Positions 34,626 to 44,906 of a DNA stretch of 64,000 nucleotides are shown here, piece after piece. Under the pieces are notes generated by a model that ran no database searches, had not been told where the DNA came from, and saw only the letters and a program-made list of their open reading frames with translations. How positions within the stretch are numbered: the stretch's first letter is position 1; every line of letters begins with the position of its first letter. Position numbers and translations under genes: made by a program. The DNA is from Shewanella sairae. GTDB taxonomy: Bacteria; Pseudomonadota; Gammaproteobacteria; Enterobacterales; Shewanellaceae. The stretch covers positions 1 through 64,000 of the forward strand of contig NZ_JAKILT010000009.1 of NCBI RefSeq assembly GCF_023283535.1, written 5' to 3'.

Positions 34626-36077
34626 TTAACTACTACAAGACATAATTAAGCCTTGGCCCCAGTCAGGTGGACGTTTGGCTAAATGCGCAAACTCAGCCTG
34701 TTCATTAAAAGGATTTTTCAGCACTTGCTGCAGCTCATGTAGCGGAGTGAGGTTGCCTTCTTCAACCGCAACGATTGCCTCTTGAGCTAAATAATTACGC
34801 AAAATATATTTAGGGTTAACTTGGTTACGTTCTGCTTGCCATTGCGCCACATCCACGACTTTTCCCAGCCGTTGCTGATATGCCTGATACCAAGTATCAA
34901 AACCATTAACATCGATAAAATCATCCCGTAAAGCAGAGGTGTTTGCGTTAGGGTCGACACTGCCGAATCGGCGCCATGTATTGGTATAATCTAACTGGTT
35001 TCGTTCCATCAAGCGGGTAAAACCGCCCATTAACTCTAAATCTAGGTTGTCTTGCGCTTCAGTCGAGTCACCGACGACTAAGCCAAATTTGGCGCGCATT
35101 AATGTTAAATACTCTTGTACTAGCACCACTTGATACTGGTTCAGCGCCGCGACTAAATCATCCGATGGGATGATAGGTGACAATGCCTGAGCCAAGCGCT
35201 GCAAGTTCCACAGCCCTATACCAGGTTGCTGACCAAAGGCGTAGCGTCCTTCTGGATCAGAGTGATTACAAATAAAGTCTTCTTTAAAAGTATCGAGAAA
35301 AGCGAAAGGACCGAAATCAAAGCTATCACCAAGTATCGACATATTGTCGGTATTCATTACACCATGAGCAAAGCCCTTTGCTTGCCAATGAGCAATCATC
35401 TTAGCGGTATTAGCGACAACACGGGTAAACCAGGCCTTATATCCTGCCGCATCACAACTAAGCTCTGGATAGTGCTGCTTAATCGTAAAATTAAGTAGCT
35501 GTGTTAGCTTGTCTGGCGCACCACGTTCACTGTGACAAAAATATTCAAAATGGCCAAAGCGTATATGACTTTTAGCCAAGCGCACAGTAATCGCCGCCGT
35601 CTCTTGGGTTTCACGCCATACCGGTAAGTCCGATCCAATAACGGCCAGTGCACGAGTTGTAGGAACGTGTAGATGATGTAAGGCTTCAGAGACTAAAAAC
35701 TCTCTCACAGCAGAGCGCATAACAGCTCGACCATCGCCGTGACGCGAATAAGGGGTTGGACCGCCGCCTTTTAACGCCACGTCCCAAGCCCCTTGCGGAC
35801 CAAGTGCCTCACCTAAAATAATAGAACGACCATCACCTAGCTGCGGTGAATACCCCCCAAATTGGTGACCACTGTATACTTGGGCGTAATAGCTTGCCCC
35901 ATCGACTGCAGCATTAGCTGATAAGCCTTGCAACAAAGCTTCTGAAGGCGCATCAATATTAATTAAATCGGCCGCATCTTGGCTCCAGGCGAGCCAATGT
36001 GGATTACTGATCCCAAGCGGAAAGACCTGCGAATAAAACTCTGGAAGTTGCTCAAAAAAGTCCTGTTTTAACTGCAT
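34626..36077 (-). CDS. selO: SelO (YdiU) protein adenylyltransferase
   Basis: 483 residues of the SelO pseudokinase fold that transfers AMP, not phosphate, to Ser/Thr/Tyr of redox proteins. It has '[21 protein letters not shown]', '[21 protein letters not shown]', and the metal-binding '[20 protein letters not shown]' segments. It ends in MSCSS, the C-terminal cysteine end of the family (Sec in eukaryotes). Full length. Confidence 0.95.
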   Translation of the reverse strand: MQLKQDFFEQLPEFYSQVFPLGISNPHWLAWSQDAADLINIDAPSEALLQGLSANAAVDGASYYAQVYSGHQFGGYSPQLGDGRSIILGEALGPQGAWDVALKGGGPTPYSRHGDGRAVMRSAVREFLVSEALHHLHVPTTRALAVIGSDLPVWRETQETAAITVRLAKSHIRFGHFEYFCHSERGAPDKLTQLLNFTIKQHYPELSCDAAGYKAWFTRVVANTAKMIAHWQAKGFAHGVMNTDNMSILGDSFDFGPFAFLDTFKEDFICNHSDPEGRYAFGQQPGIGLWNLQRLAQALSPIIPSDDLVAALNQYQVVLVQEYLTLMRAKFGLVVGDSTEAQDNLDLELMGGFTRLMERNQLDYTNTWRRFGSVDPNANTSALRDDFIDVNGFDTWYQAYQQRLGKVVDVAQWQAERNQVNPKYILRNYLAQEAIVAVEEGNLTPLHELQQVLKNPFNEQAEFAHLAKRPPDWGQGLIMSCSS

Positions 36078-36220
36078 GTTATTCCAATCCTATAAGTAAT
36101 GGTTCAGTTCTGCGCCGCTTAGCAGCACAACTCATATTGCCATATTTTTACACAGCTAAGCGAATTAAGATTTAATATTGCAATAGATATTACCGATATA
36201 TAATGCCCAGCATTAAGCTA

Positions 36221-36514
36221 TTATTCTTCAGAGTTAACCACTTGCTGACACGTCAATGACTTGTCATCAGCCTCACACATATAACCACAAACATAACTGC
36301 CGTTATCGTTGCCACTCAGACGTATCAAGCCTTTCCCTTTAGCATGGCATTGTTCAATGCTCTCGTAATAGCCATTAATAAATGACGCCGACTCAGCCAC
36401 ACTTGGTTTACTTTGCTGATCAGGGTAATAAAGTAGTGTCCACTCAGGCGATTCAATACAAGCGGTTAAACCAAAACCGGCTACCACAAGTAAACATAGA
36501 GATTTAAAATTCAT
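36221..36514 (-). CDS. Small lipoprotein, unknown function
   Basis: 97 residues with a lipobox (GLTAC, Cys 19). The mature part has five further Cys (EQCHAKG, SYVCGYMC, LTCQQ), likely in disulfides. No family recognised. It stands alone between selO and a stem-loop. Confidence 0.72.
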   Translation of the reverse strand: MNFKSLCLLVVAGFGLTACIESPEWTLLYYPDQQSKPSVAESASFINGYYESIEQCHAKGKGLIRLSGNDNGSYVCGYMCEADDKSLTCQQVVNSEE

Positions 36515-36542
36515 AAAACCAAGCCTATTTAAGATAAAAGAA

Positions 36543-36572
36543 AAGGCGAAGTCCGTCTGGAGTTCGCCTTCT
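36543..36572 (-). terminator. Terminator of the gene at 36646
   Basis: Arms AAGGCGAA/TTCGCCTT plus an inner TCC/GGA pairing. On the minus strand the stem is followed by TTCTTTT. Confidence 0.7.
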
Positions 36573-36645
36573 TGCTAACCATTGCGCTAATTCTACACCG
36601 CTTAGCTAATGATTGATTGTGCTTCGCAGATTAATTTTTAGCTGA

Positions 36646-37593
36646 TTAACCCGCTTTGTTAGCCTTTGCTTTAGCCTTTTCAATTCGTACAATTCGCCCC
36701 GCAAAACCGGTAACAGTGCCATCAGTAAGGCCATACTCTATCGCCGTTTTACAAATTGAAACCGCACTATCGAATTGACCATTGTCATTAAGCAGCGTTG
36801 ATAAGTGCATCATGCCTGTCCCCTTAACTTCTGCATCAGGATTATCGGTTTTAACCGCTTGAATATAGCCGGCAAAAATTTCGAGATAACGTTGACAAAG
36901 CTCTGCGCCGTACTCCACATATTCGGCATTTTTACGCTGTTTATAACACTCTGCTATTGCTGCAGTTAACGCAAGGTGCTGCGCTGTATTGCCCTGTGCG
37001 GCATCCAGTTCTGCTAGCGCAGTAGCTAACTTAGGATTTGCCCAAGCCAGCTGCTCAGGTTCAACAGCCTGTATAGGTGCAGCTTCAATCACTGGCTCAG
37101 GCGTTACAGCCGGCTCAGCTATCACTTCTTCGACTTTTGTTTCTACCTTGGTTTCTACCTTAGTTTCGACCGCTTTGTTAACCTCTGCAACAGCTTCATG
37201 CTCTTCAGCTTGCTTATCTAGCTTGATAGCCTCAGCAGGCATTTCAGATTCAACCTCAACCTCAACCTGAGGGGTTGCAAGCTCTGCTTTTACTTCGGTC
37301 TCGGCTGCTTTTTCTTCTGCTGGCTCAGTAATAGGCTCAATGGTTACAGCCTCTGCGGCTTGCTGTACGTCAGGTTCGGTATCCTTAGATTCAAAACTAA
37401 CACCTTCAACCGTAGGCGTAGCGACTGGCTCCGATTGCTCAGGGGTGATATCTTTCATCTCTGATTCTGCTACAACAGCTTTAGGTTTTTCCTGCTCTGT
37501 TGCTTGCTTTCTTTCAGACTTTGCCGCCTTTTGAGTTCGCACATACAGATAAACACCGATTACAATCAATACTATAATGACTATCTCTTCCAT
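36646..37593 (-). CDS. Membrane-anchored Glu/Val/Ala-rich protein with a TPR-like C terminus
   Basis: 315 residues from the ATG at 37593 (GGTGGAAG upstream); the longer start at 37632 adds 13 residues before the membrane anchor. TM at 4-20, then a 150-residue low-complexity region of E, V, A, T and P with repeats KVETKVETKVE. The last 110 residues are helical ('AHLALTAAIAECYKQRKNAEYVEYG', quoted as segment about 205-230) like a TPR pair. Family not recognised; a scaffold function is possible. Confidence 0.7.
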   Translation of the reverse strand: MEEIVIIVLIVIGVYLYVRTQKAAKSERKQATEQEKPKAVVAESEMKDITPEQSEPVATPTVEGVSFESKDTEPDVQQAAEAVTIEPITEPAEEKAAETEVKAELATPQVEVEVESEMPAEAIKLDKQAEEHEAVAEVNKAVETKVETKVETKVEEVIAEPAVTPEPVIEAAPIQAVEPEQLAWANPKLATALAELDAAQGNTAQHLALTAAIAECYKQRKNAEYVEYGAELCQRYLEIFAGYIQAVKTDNPDAEVKGTGMMHLSTLLNDNGQFDSAVSICKTAIEYGLTDGTVTGFAGRIVRIEKAKAKANKAG

Positions 37594-37781
37594 TATCTTC
37601 CACCTGGTTTGGCTATAAAACACACCCTGCAAGCAAGGTTAAGCTGCAAAAAATGCGCAAAAAACAAACATTATTAATAATGCATTGTCTTGTCTAATAT
37701 CAAGTATTTATATCTCTTTTTTAATCGGGTATCAAAAATATTCGCTTTTTGGCGGCCTCAAAACATAAATACACGCCTATT

Positions 37782-39800
37782 TTAGCTTTGCTGACAAGCC
37801 AAGCTTTCAACAGGCATAGGCCTAGCTAAATAATACCCTTGTACCAAGTCCACACCACTATTAGCTACAAATTCATACTCTTGCTGAGTTTCCACTCCTT
37901 CAGCAACAATTCTGCAATTGGCGATATGACCCAGTTTTGCAACCAACTGGTAAACCTCACGCCCTTTTGTCGATGATGCATCAAGCAATAACGATCTATC
38001 AATTTTCACTTTATTGAATGGGTATTGCAGTAGATGCGGAAATGACGCATAACCAGAACCAAAATCATCCATAGAAATGGCAATATTTTTTGCTTGTAAC
38101 TCCGTCATAACTCGAGTTAAGTAAACCTTGTCGCTTAACATCGCCTCTTCAGTGATTTCAATTTCGATCTTAGAAGGACTCACTCCGTGATGTTCTAATC
38201 TAGCCAGCAGATGGTTAACAAAATCAGCTTGCTCAATGGAGGCCACTGAGACGTTAATCGCCACACGTCCACCAAGGGGCAAATGGATTTTCTGTATATC
38301 ACTCAGCACCAGTTCAATCACTAACTTATCTAGCAAGGGCATCGCCTTGAGCAACTGAAAGTCTGCGATAAATGTTGGCGGACACAGCTTACCACTGTCA
38401 TCAATATAGCGGATCAAGGCTTCGTAGTTAAATTGCTGTTGATTCTGCAGCGACTGGATCTTTTGATAAAACATCACCAACTGACCTTGCCTTAAAATCT
38501 GCGCCACCTGTTTCTGCGCCGTAGACTGGGTAATATTGTCGTTGGCTGAATCTCTAACACTACGCAGCACATTACTAAAAATAGCCCCCTCTGCAGCCGA
38601 AAAACGGGTGCTTGGATCAACCGAAACAAAGTCTCTACCTGAGTAAGCAAGATAAAAAGGCCGGTATATAAAGATGCCTACAATGATCACCACCACTTGC
38701 AAAATTGCGCCATCAAACTGCTCCCCCATGGCAAAGTAACCACTAAAAATCGGCGGGGTGAGCCAATTTACGATACTGACAATAGGCGACACTATCCCTA
38801 GTGAAATACAAGCATAAACAATCACAAAGCTGACTAAGGGCACCAAAATAAATGGCACAATCAAGATTGGGTTAAACAGAATGGGTAAACCAAACAGCAG
38901 CACTTCGTTAATATTAAACATGACCATAGGAATCGCGACCACGGCAAGCATCCTATGGTTATATTTTTGACTAAATATCAATACACACAACAGCAAACTA
39001 ATACAGTTACCCGATCCCCCCATAGACAAGAACGCATCGTAGAAACCTTGGCTAATCACATTGAGCGATGCCTCACCCGCGGTCCAGGCGTCTATATTAC
39101 TCATGGTGTCGGCATAGATTTGCTGCTTAACGGCGAACAGCATATTGTGGCCATTAATGCCTACTGCCCCCAAAACTCCTAGCAAAGTTTGGTATAACAG
39201 CCCCCCTGTAAAAGTCAGCGGATCTAAACCAACAGATAAGATCCCTGCTTTCACATACGCCCCGAGGTAAATCACCAATTGTGAGAGCACGATGGCTATT
39301 AATAAAAAACAAAAAATATGACCAATGTATTTTATTAATCGAGACGCAAAATCGAATGAATTAGGATCAAGTAGACGGATCGGGAAAAACTTATAATATG
39401 AGTAAGTCACAATGGCACTTAATAGCGCCAGCAATGGATTGTTTGGCAAAGTAAAGCTAGCTGAAAAGCCTAGATTACCGAAGGATAAAATGTAAAACAG
39501 CACTAAGGCGTAAATAATAAAAATCGCACTCGAGGCATTAGTTTTTTGGGCTAAGTAATAGCTTGCAACAATACAGAATGTAGTTGGATAAAGATTGATC
39601 AGTATGTTCGCAACATAAAACATGAGTTTTGAAACATAATCTAGCTCTAACAAATTAAATGCATGCCCTAGCAACATAGCTAACGAGTTAGCTAATGTGA
39701 TTGGTAGCAGCAATAATGCTATTGCTGCTAAATCGGACAGGTAAAGTTTAGAACCCTGGCTCCAATTTGACACTCTCGCAGAGATGTTGCTTAAAATCAT
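37782..39800 (-). CDS. PTS EIIC-like transmembrane domain fused to an EAL phosphodiesterase
   Basis: About 672 residues (start at the Met near 39800, after AAGG; the longer start at 39836 has no ribosome site). The N-terminal 400 residues have about 10 membrane segments and match the EIIC domain of the lactose/cellobiose PTS type ('GLDPLTFTGGLLYQTLLGV', 'GGSGNCISLLLCV', 'FNINEVLLFGLPILFNP'). A C-terminal EAL domain has E of YEALIRY, N of INVSVAS, E of EITEEAM, DD of MDDFGSG, K of KVKIDRS, E of EGVET, Q of VQGYY. All catalytic residues are present. No EIIA or EIIB is encoded nearby, so the EIIC domain probably senses or binds a sugar rather than transporting it. Confidence 0.86.
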   Translation of the reverse strand: MILSNISARVSNWSQGSKLYLSDLAAIALLLLPITLANSLAMLLGHAFNLLELDYVSKLMFYVANILINLYPTTFCIVASYYLAQKTNASSAIFIIYALVLFYILSFGNLGFSASFTLPNNPLLALLSAIVTYSYYKFFPIRLLDPNSFDFASRLIKYIGHIFCFLLIAIVLSQLVIYLGAYVKAGILSVGLDPLTFTGGLLYQTLLGVLGAVGINGHNMLFAVKQQIYADTMSNIDAWTAGEASLNVISQGFYDAFLSMGGSGNCISLLLCVLIFSQKYNHRMLAVVAIPMVMFNINEVLLFGLPILFNPILIVPFILVPLVSFVIVYACISLGIVSPIVSIVNWLTPPIFSGYFAMGEQFDGAILQVVVIIVGIFIYRPFYLAYSGRDFVSVDPSTRFSAAEGAIFSNVLRSVRDSANDNITQSTAQKQVAQILRQGQLVMFYQKIQSLQNQQQFNYEALIRYIDDSGKLCPPTFIADFQLLKAMPLLDKLVIELVLSDIQKIHLPLGGRVAINVSVASIEQADFVNHLLARLEHHGVSPSKIEIEITEEAMLSDKVYLTRVMTELQAKNIAISMDDFGSGYASFPHLLQYPFNKVKIDRSLLLDASSTKGREVYQLVAKLGHIANCRIVAEGVETQQEYEFVANSGVDLVQGYYLARPMPVESLACQQS

Positions 39801-39916
39801 GCGTAAAAACCTTGGATTAAATCCCAGAAAAAGCATACGGTAAGCGCGTTCATATTATGAACATTCTCATCATGACGGTTTTGTCGGAGTAAATATACAT
39901 TTTCCATAACCCAACC

Positions 39917-42559
39917 TTAAAAGCGTACCGCTAGGCCTAATTTATAACGCGCTTCACCTTCAGCACTAAATACCGGGTAGTTATTTTTAAATTCTGGCTT
40001 CACATCAGCAGACTCCGGCGCTACACCTAATTGAACACTGTCTGCAGCCAATAAGTTAACCACTTCAAACGTCAAGGCGAGATAGTCGGTAACATGGTAA
40101 GCACTACTAAAATCCACCGTCCCGTATGCCTGATGCTCTCGATTGCCGTAGTAACCAGGAAGCTCACGGATCATATATTCACTGCGCCAGTTGTAAGCCA
40201 GACGAGTAGAAAAATCATCAGTCTCATAGTAAGTCACCAAATTAACAGTATGCTTAGACGAATCAGAAAACACACCAAGCTGATCGGGATAATAACTCGC
40301 TGGAGCATCTGAATCGGCAAAAGTATAATTCACCGCATAGCCAAGACCATTGTCAAAACTACTCTGTAACTGCAGTTCAATACCTTGTATATGCCCCCCG
40401 GAGCCATTCTTTTTGGTCGACACAGTCCAGTTGTCGTCACCGGTATCAGGATCAACAATACCAATGCTTTGATCTAGCAGTTGCTCAGATGTCACGAAAG
40501 AATCGATACGCTTAATAAAATAGGTCGCAGCTAGCAAACTTTGGGAGTTAAAGTACCATTCTGCGCCCAATTCAGCCTGTGTCGCTTGAAAAGGATCAAG
40601 TGCGACATTACCTTTATCAACGACTTCATTATTTGGAATTCCATCAGCAAAGCCCGCAAGCGCCGAGGAAGCAAACATATCGTCATAATTAGGGCGAGAA
40701 ATCACTTTAGCCGCTGCAGCACGAATAATCACACTATCACTTATGTGATAAGCAAGATTAATGCTCGGCAGTATGTCACGATAATGCCCCTGCAAAGTAC
40801 TGAGCTCATCCGCATATTGCCCATCAGCGTTAAGCTGGTAAAAGTCAGACGCGACATGTGTTTCAACATAGCGTAACCCCATGTTTCCTCGCCAACGCTC
40901 AGACTCAAAGTTCGCCATAACATACACAGCTAAGTTCTCTTCCTTAATGGTGCCATAACCCGATTTATAAACCTGACCTTCACTATCGAAGTGACTGATT
41001 GCCGCTTTAGCATCATTGAGCATTGCATCGAAAATGGGCTTTGGCAGCACAAACCCACCACCGGATGACACAGTGCCAGAGTAATAGGCGGATGCATGCT
41101 TTGCCATCACATTAGGGTTAACTATCCCTTCAAAAGACTCTTGCTTCACATCGTGGTCAGCCCAGCTTACTCCCATTTTAAATGCACTGATTAACCCCAA
41201 TTCGACTGGCAGCGTAAAGTCCAACTTAGCATAGGTCTCTTGATCCGAGTTGGGCTGCTTGCGCAGCGACCAGCTTTCAGGGGCTAACGGGCCATTAAAG
41301 TCATCCGCATCAAATGTTTTGTCTGCGATATCAATATTGATCACATCCCCGGTAGCATCATAAGTACCGGCAAAATCACTGGCTTGACCTAACCAAAAGC
41401 CATAGTTTGCAGTGGTATTGGTGCCACCTTCAGATTGCGTGTTACCCAGCAGGCCTTCCAAGGTAAAATGATCATTTTCATAGGTAAAGTCTAAATCGTA
41501 AGTGTTTGAATCCATGCTGGCTTCTCGCACCCAAGTTTGTGCCCAGCCGGGATTAACATCATCAGCATCGCGACGATAGAAAATACAAGTTCCCGCTTCA
41601 TTTCGTTGCTCACAAGCGGCATCTTTATCATCGGGAAACATCAGAAAAAGCGAGGTATTAGCGTTGTTTGCCTGCATATCAAGCCGCATCACATCTAAAC
41701 CAAACAACAGGTTATCGCTTGCCTGATATTGTATTGCGGCATTGAATGCTGTGCGCTCACGCTGCTGCTCAAATGTGGTTGGCACAATATCACCCCAACC
41801 TATTTGCGACTCGATACCATTACGTTGATAACGTGTCTGTGCATCTGCGACAGCCAACAATACCCCAAAACTTTCATCCCTGCTCTTCCAGCTGTATAAG
41901 CCTGAGAACTCCGGATCGACTTGCTCCGACACGCTGCCATAATCTTGATGGGTGCTAAAGAAAATAGAGTTGGCTTCTAAGTCCAGTGGTTTGCGGCTAT
42001 TAATGATGACCGTACCACCAACCCCACCTTCGGCAATATCAGCCTGTGATGACTTATATACCTCAATCTCGCCGACCATTTCGGGCGGTAAAAGTGAGTA
42101 ATTAAAACTACGATCGGTTGCCTGTTGATCAAACCAACCCGTTGAAGCAATAGTGTGCCCGTTTAACAAAGTGCTGGTTAGCTGATTCGACGCGCCACGA
42201 ATTGATACCTGCTGCCCTTGACCAAATTGACGGTTAACCGCAACACCGGGCACTCTAGCTAACGCCTCAGCCACATCACTATCAGGAAATTTACCGATAT
42301 CTTCGGCCTTCACCGTATCAATGACGGCGTCAGCAAATCTTTTGCTATTAATTGATGCTTTCATCGAAGCCAGGATCCCACGCACCTCAATGATTTCAAT
42401 TGAATCTTCTGCAGTAGGATGATGAAGTTGAGCTTGCACCCAAAAAGTCGGTAATAGGCTACTTAAAAGGGCTATAGCCAGTCGTTTATAACCTTTGGCG
42501 ATCAATGGAGCTATCCCCCAAAGCTGTAATGCGGGATGTTTATGAGTATTAATTATCAT
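39917..42559 (-). CDS. TonB-dependent receptor (CarB/saccharide-type)
   Basis: 880 residues with a signal peptide (about 43, WVQA) and a TonB box-like 'SIEIIEVRG'. A plug domain follows ('DVAEALARVPGVAVNRQFGQG', 'VSIRGASNQLTSTLLNG', 'YKSSQADIAEGGVGGTVI') and a 22-strand barrel ending 'YKLGLAVRF'. It fits the TIGR01782-type receptors that import oligosaccharides or siderophore-like ligands across the outer membrane. A single CXnC loop (ACEQRNEAGTC) is present. The neighbours give no substrate; the EIIC-EAL gene next door is in the same direction but 117 bp away. Confidence 0.88.
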   Translation of the reverse strand: MIINTHKHPALQLWGIAPLIAKGYKRLAIALLSSLLPTFWVQAQLHHPTAEDSIEIIEVRGILASMKASINSKRFADAVIDTVKAEDIGKFPDSDVAEALARVPGVAVNRQFGQGQQVSIRGASNQLTSTLLNGHTIASTGWFDQQATDRSFNYSLLPPEMVGEIEVYKSSQADIAEGGVGGTVIINSRKPLDLEANSIFFSTHQDYGSVSEQVDPEFSGLYSWKSRDESFGVLLAVADAQTRYQRNGIESQIGWGDIVPTTFEQQRERTAFNAAIQYQASDNLLFGLDVMRLDMQANNANTSLFLMFPDDKDAACEQRNEAGTCIFYRRDADDVNPGWAQTWVREASMDSNTYDLDFTYENDHFTLEGLLGNTQSEGGTNTTANYGFWLGQASDFAGTYDATGDVINIDIADKTFDADDFNGPLAPESWSLRKQPNSDQETYAKLDFTLPVELGLISAFKMGVSWADHDVKQESFEGIVNPNVMAKHASAYYSGTVSSGGGFVLPKPIFDAMLNDAKAAISHFDSEGQVYKSGYGTIKEENLAVYVMANFESERWRGNMGLRYVETHVASDFYQLNADGQYADELSTLQGHYRDILPSINLAYHISDSVIIRAAAAKVISRPNYDDMFASSALAGFADGIPNNEVVDKGNVALDPFQATQAELGAEWYFNSQSLLAATYFIKRIDSFVTSEQLLDQSIGIVDPDTGDDNWTVSTKKNGSGGHIQGIELQLQSSFDNGLGYAVNYTFADSDAPASYYPDQLGVFSDSSKHTVNLVTYYETDDFSTRLAYNWRSEYMIRELPGYYGNREHQAYGTVDFSSAYHVTDYLALTFEVVNLLAADSVQLGVAPESADVKPEFKNNYPVFSAEGEARYKLGLAVRF

Positions 42560-43120
42560 TTTTAAGGTGGTGTCACATGTATTAACTACGGCGCTTTATC
42601 TAGCACAACGCAAACATCAGAAGTCACCAAGATAACTTCTGCGTATAAAACGAATTATTTTGATGCCTGTAGACTTACAAGCGACTTAAGGAAGGTGCAT
42701 TGGAAGTTAACTATCATCTTTGCTAGCCATCAGCCTTATGTTTAGCCCTACTATAAAAGGCAATAGCTCAAAATATGTCTTACTAAAGTAAGCTCCAGTT
42801 TCTAGTTTTTTATGCAGCAAGAATATCCAAGCAGTCACCGGTAACTGCTTGCTTATATTACTTAATGATTTATCCAGAAACGTTACAGCATAGAAATGCC
42901 GCGGCGGATTTTAAGCCAGCCTGAATCACTCTGACAAGCGTAATTTATCCTTCTGCAGCATAATCTCGATTTAAAGCAACGACAGGCTATCAATTGCCGT
43001 TAATCGCGCGAGCTAAAACCACTATTTTGTGCACATCTTCAAAGTTTCACGCTTATATTTTGTCAGTCCATACTAAGCCTCTTATTATACTAATAACCCA
43101 GTAACCTAGTAAGGTATCTC
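42560..43120. other. Intergenic between TonB receptor and YgbA-like gene
   Basis: About 560 bp, no ORF of coding quality on either strand. It holds the near-perfect palindrome at 42828-42851 and should carry both divergent promoters. Confidence 0.45.
42828..42851. repeat. 24-bp near-perfect palindrome
   Basis: CAAGCAGT-CACCGGTA-ACTGCTTG; the central ACCGGT is also palindromic, so only one pair is mismatched. It looks like a dimer operator in the divergent region. No second copy was seen. Confidence 0.45.
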
Positions 43121-43516
43121 ATGGCTTTTGAACAACTTCTCAGTGGCAAACTTCTCCGTGAATTTGAAACTATTTCGGCTATGGTGAAAATCTACTGTAA
43201 AGCACATCATAAAGATGCTGCTTGTCACCCTTGCTCTGCATGCCATGAATTTATTGAATACGCTCATATTCGTTTAGATCGTTGCCCTTACGGCCAAGAA
43301 AAACCAACTTGTAATAAGTGCCCTGTTCATTGCTATAAACCTCATATGAAAGAAAAAGCCCGTGAAATTATGATTTTTGCAGGCCCTAGAATGCTAATCC
43401 CTCATCCTATTATGGCGATTAAACACTTAATGTCTGAGCGTAAAGATGCACCGGGTAAACCACCAAAATCCCATTCAAACCGCCACCAGCGCCTTAATTT
43501 AAACGATAAAGAATAA
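43121..43516 (+). CDS. Nitrous-oxide-stimulated promoter family protein (YgbA-like)
   Basis: 131 residues with many Cys: 'VKIYCKAHHKD', 'CHPCSACHEF', 'RCPYGQEKPTCNKCPVHCYKPHMKEKAREIM' (segment about 55-85). The 'CPVHCYKPxMKxxIRxVM' type block marks the nitrous-oxide-stimulated promoter family, induced by nitrosative stress; E. coli YgbA aids growth under NO. A metal-binding role is likely from the cysteines. It stands alone before the polysaccharide locus. Confidence 0.88.
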   Translation: MAFEQLLSGKLLREFETISAMVKIYCKAHHKDAACHPCSACHEFIEYAHIRLDRCPYGQEKPTCNKCPVHCYKPHMKEKAREIMIFAGPRMLIPHPIMAIKHLMSERKDAPGKPPKSHSNRHQRLNLNDKE

Positions 43517-43694
43517 TCTTTAACGTCTCCCTATAAGTTACTCAATAACTAAATCTTATTGGCATTTACCTCTGTATTTGCCATCGGCTTGCTGTATCGA
43601 AAATTCACTACTAGACTTTTGAAAAGTAAAAGGACTTATTTGGACCTGAGGCTAATTTAGCTTAGCAAAACGATGCAGCACGGAGGCTGAAAGT

Positions 43695-44894
43695 TTGAGC
43701 AAAGAAATACTACTCGTTGAAGATAACAAGGTCATGCAATTGCTGATGACTAATAAGCTGTCTTCGAGAGGCTATCAGGTCGTCACAGCCATCAATGGCA
43801 TTGATGCACTTAACCAGCTTAAACAACACCCCTCTATTCAGCTGGTATTAAGTGATTGGATGATGCCCGAGCTCAACGGCATCGAATTATGCTTTCACGT
43901 AAAATCTCCCGATTACGATCGTTATATTTTCTTCGTCCTCCTCTCTGGCCGCGATGATGAGTCCATTGTTGAGGGCATCAATGCCGGTGCTGATGATTTT
44001 GTTGCCAAAGAAACCAACATTAACGAACTCGATGCGCGACTCAAAGCCGGTTTTAGGACCTTAGAACTTCACAATCAATTAGTGGCTAAAAACATCGAAC
44101 TCGATCGTGCCTATGCCACGATTCACCAAGATCTAGATTCAGCCAATACGCTTATTCAACGCATGCTACCTCGACAAACGACTTTTCCTGGCATGGAGCT
44201 GTATTACACCCACGTTCCGAGTGCCCAAATTGGTGGTGATATGCTCGGGTGTATGCAACTAGACGAAGAACATGTCGCCATTTATCTGTTTGATGTAGCA
44301 GGGCACGGGGTTGCCTCAGCGCTGATGTCTTTTGCTATTCAACAAAGTATCAGCGCCAATACCGGCACCCATTCAAATGTAAAAAGTAAAAAAGATACCG
44401 ATCCATTTTATATGCTAAGGGATCCGAGTGAAGTCCTATCAAGGCTTAATCAAAGCTATCTCAGCCAAGATAATAACAACCTCTACTTCACTATGGTTTA
44501 TGCCGTACTCAATATCCGCAATGGCACACTCAGCTATGCTAGCGCAGGTCATCCCCCGATGATCTGGCTGCAAACCGAGCGACAATCTTCCAGCTTTATT
44601 GAGCAAGACAGTTTTGTCGCCGGCATGTTTGATTTTGCCTCCTATAAAACAGAACAAGTACAACTAAGCCCAGGTGACCGTATCTTTTTATACTCAGACG
44701 GCATCACTGAAGCAGAGTCCGCAGATAACCAACAATACTCTGAGGCTGGGCTAAAAAACTTAGTAGAGCAACTCGCCCCAATACCTGCGAAAGAACAAAC
44801 CGAATCCATAGCCAATATCGTTAAAAACTGGTGTGACATTGAACAGTTTGATGACGACATCAGCCTATTAGCCTTTGAGTGGAAAGGGAATTAA
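43695..44894 (+). CDS. Response regulator with SpoIIE-type PP2C phosphatase (RsbU/HsbR-like)
   Basis: 399 residues from a TTG start 8 bases after GGAGG. The receiver domain (1-120) has phospho-acceptor D54 in LSDWMMPEL. A coiled coil (120-150) follows, then a PP2C/SpoIIE phosphatase (160-399) with metal-site residues in 'AQIGGDMLG', 'DVAGHGVASALMSF', 'FLYSDGITEAES' and 'FDDDISLLAF'. In partner-switching systems such a phosphatase dephosphorylates a STAS protein. The STAS gene is 12 bp downstream and an RsbW-like ATPase gene is at 46461. The Hpt protein at 55290 may feed the receiver. It is the first gene of the polysaccharide locus. Confidence 0.92.
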   Translation: MSKEILLVEDNKVMQLLMTNKLSSRGYQVVTAINGIDALNQLKQHPSIQLVLSDWMMPELNGIELCFHVKSPDYDRYIFFVLLSGRDDESIVEGINAGADDFVAKETNINELDARLKAGFRTLELHNQLVAKNIELDRAYATIHQDLDSANTLIQRMLPRQTTFPGMELYYTHVPSAQIGGDMLGCMQLDEEHVAIYLFDVAGHGVASALMSFAIQQSISANTGTHSNVKSKKDTDPFYMLRDPSEVLSRLNQSYLSQDNNNLYFTMVYAVLNIRNGTLSYASAGHPPMIWLQTERQSSSFIEQDSFVAGMFDFASYKTEQVQLSPGDRIFLYSDGITEAESADNQQYSEAGLKNLVEQLAPIPAKEQTESIANIVKNWCDIEQFDDDISLLAFEWKGN

Positions 44895-44906
44895 AGAGGA
44901 AATACC

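Noticed and set aside
36989..37270. Ser/Ala/Thr-rich plus-strand ORF
   Set aside because: It is the antisense shadow of the E/V/A-rich repeat region of the gene at 36646; low complexity gives long frames in all phases.
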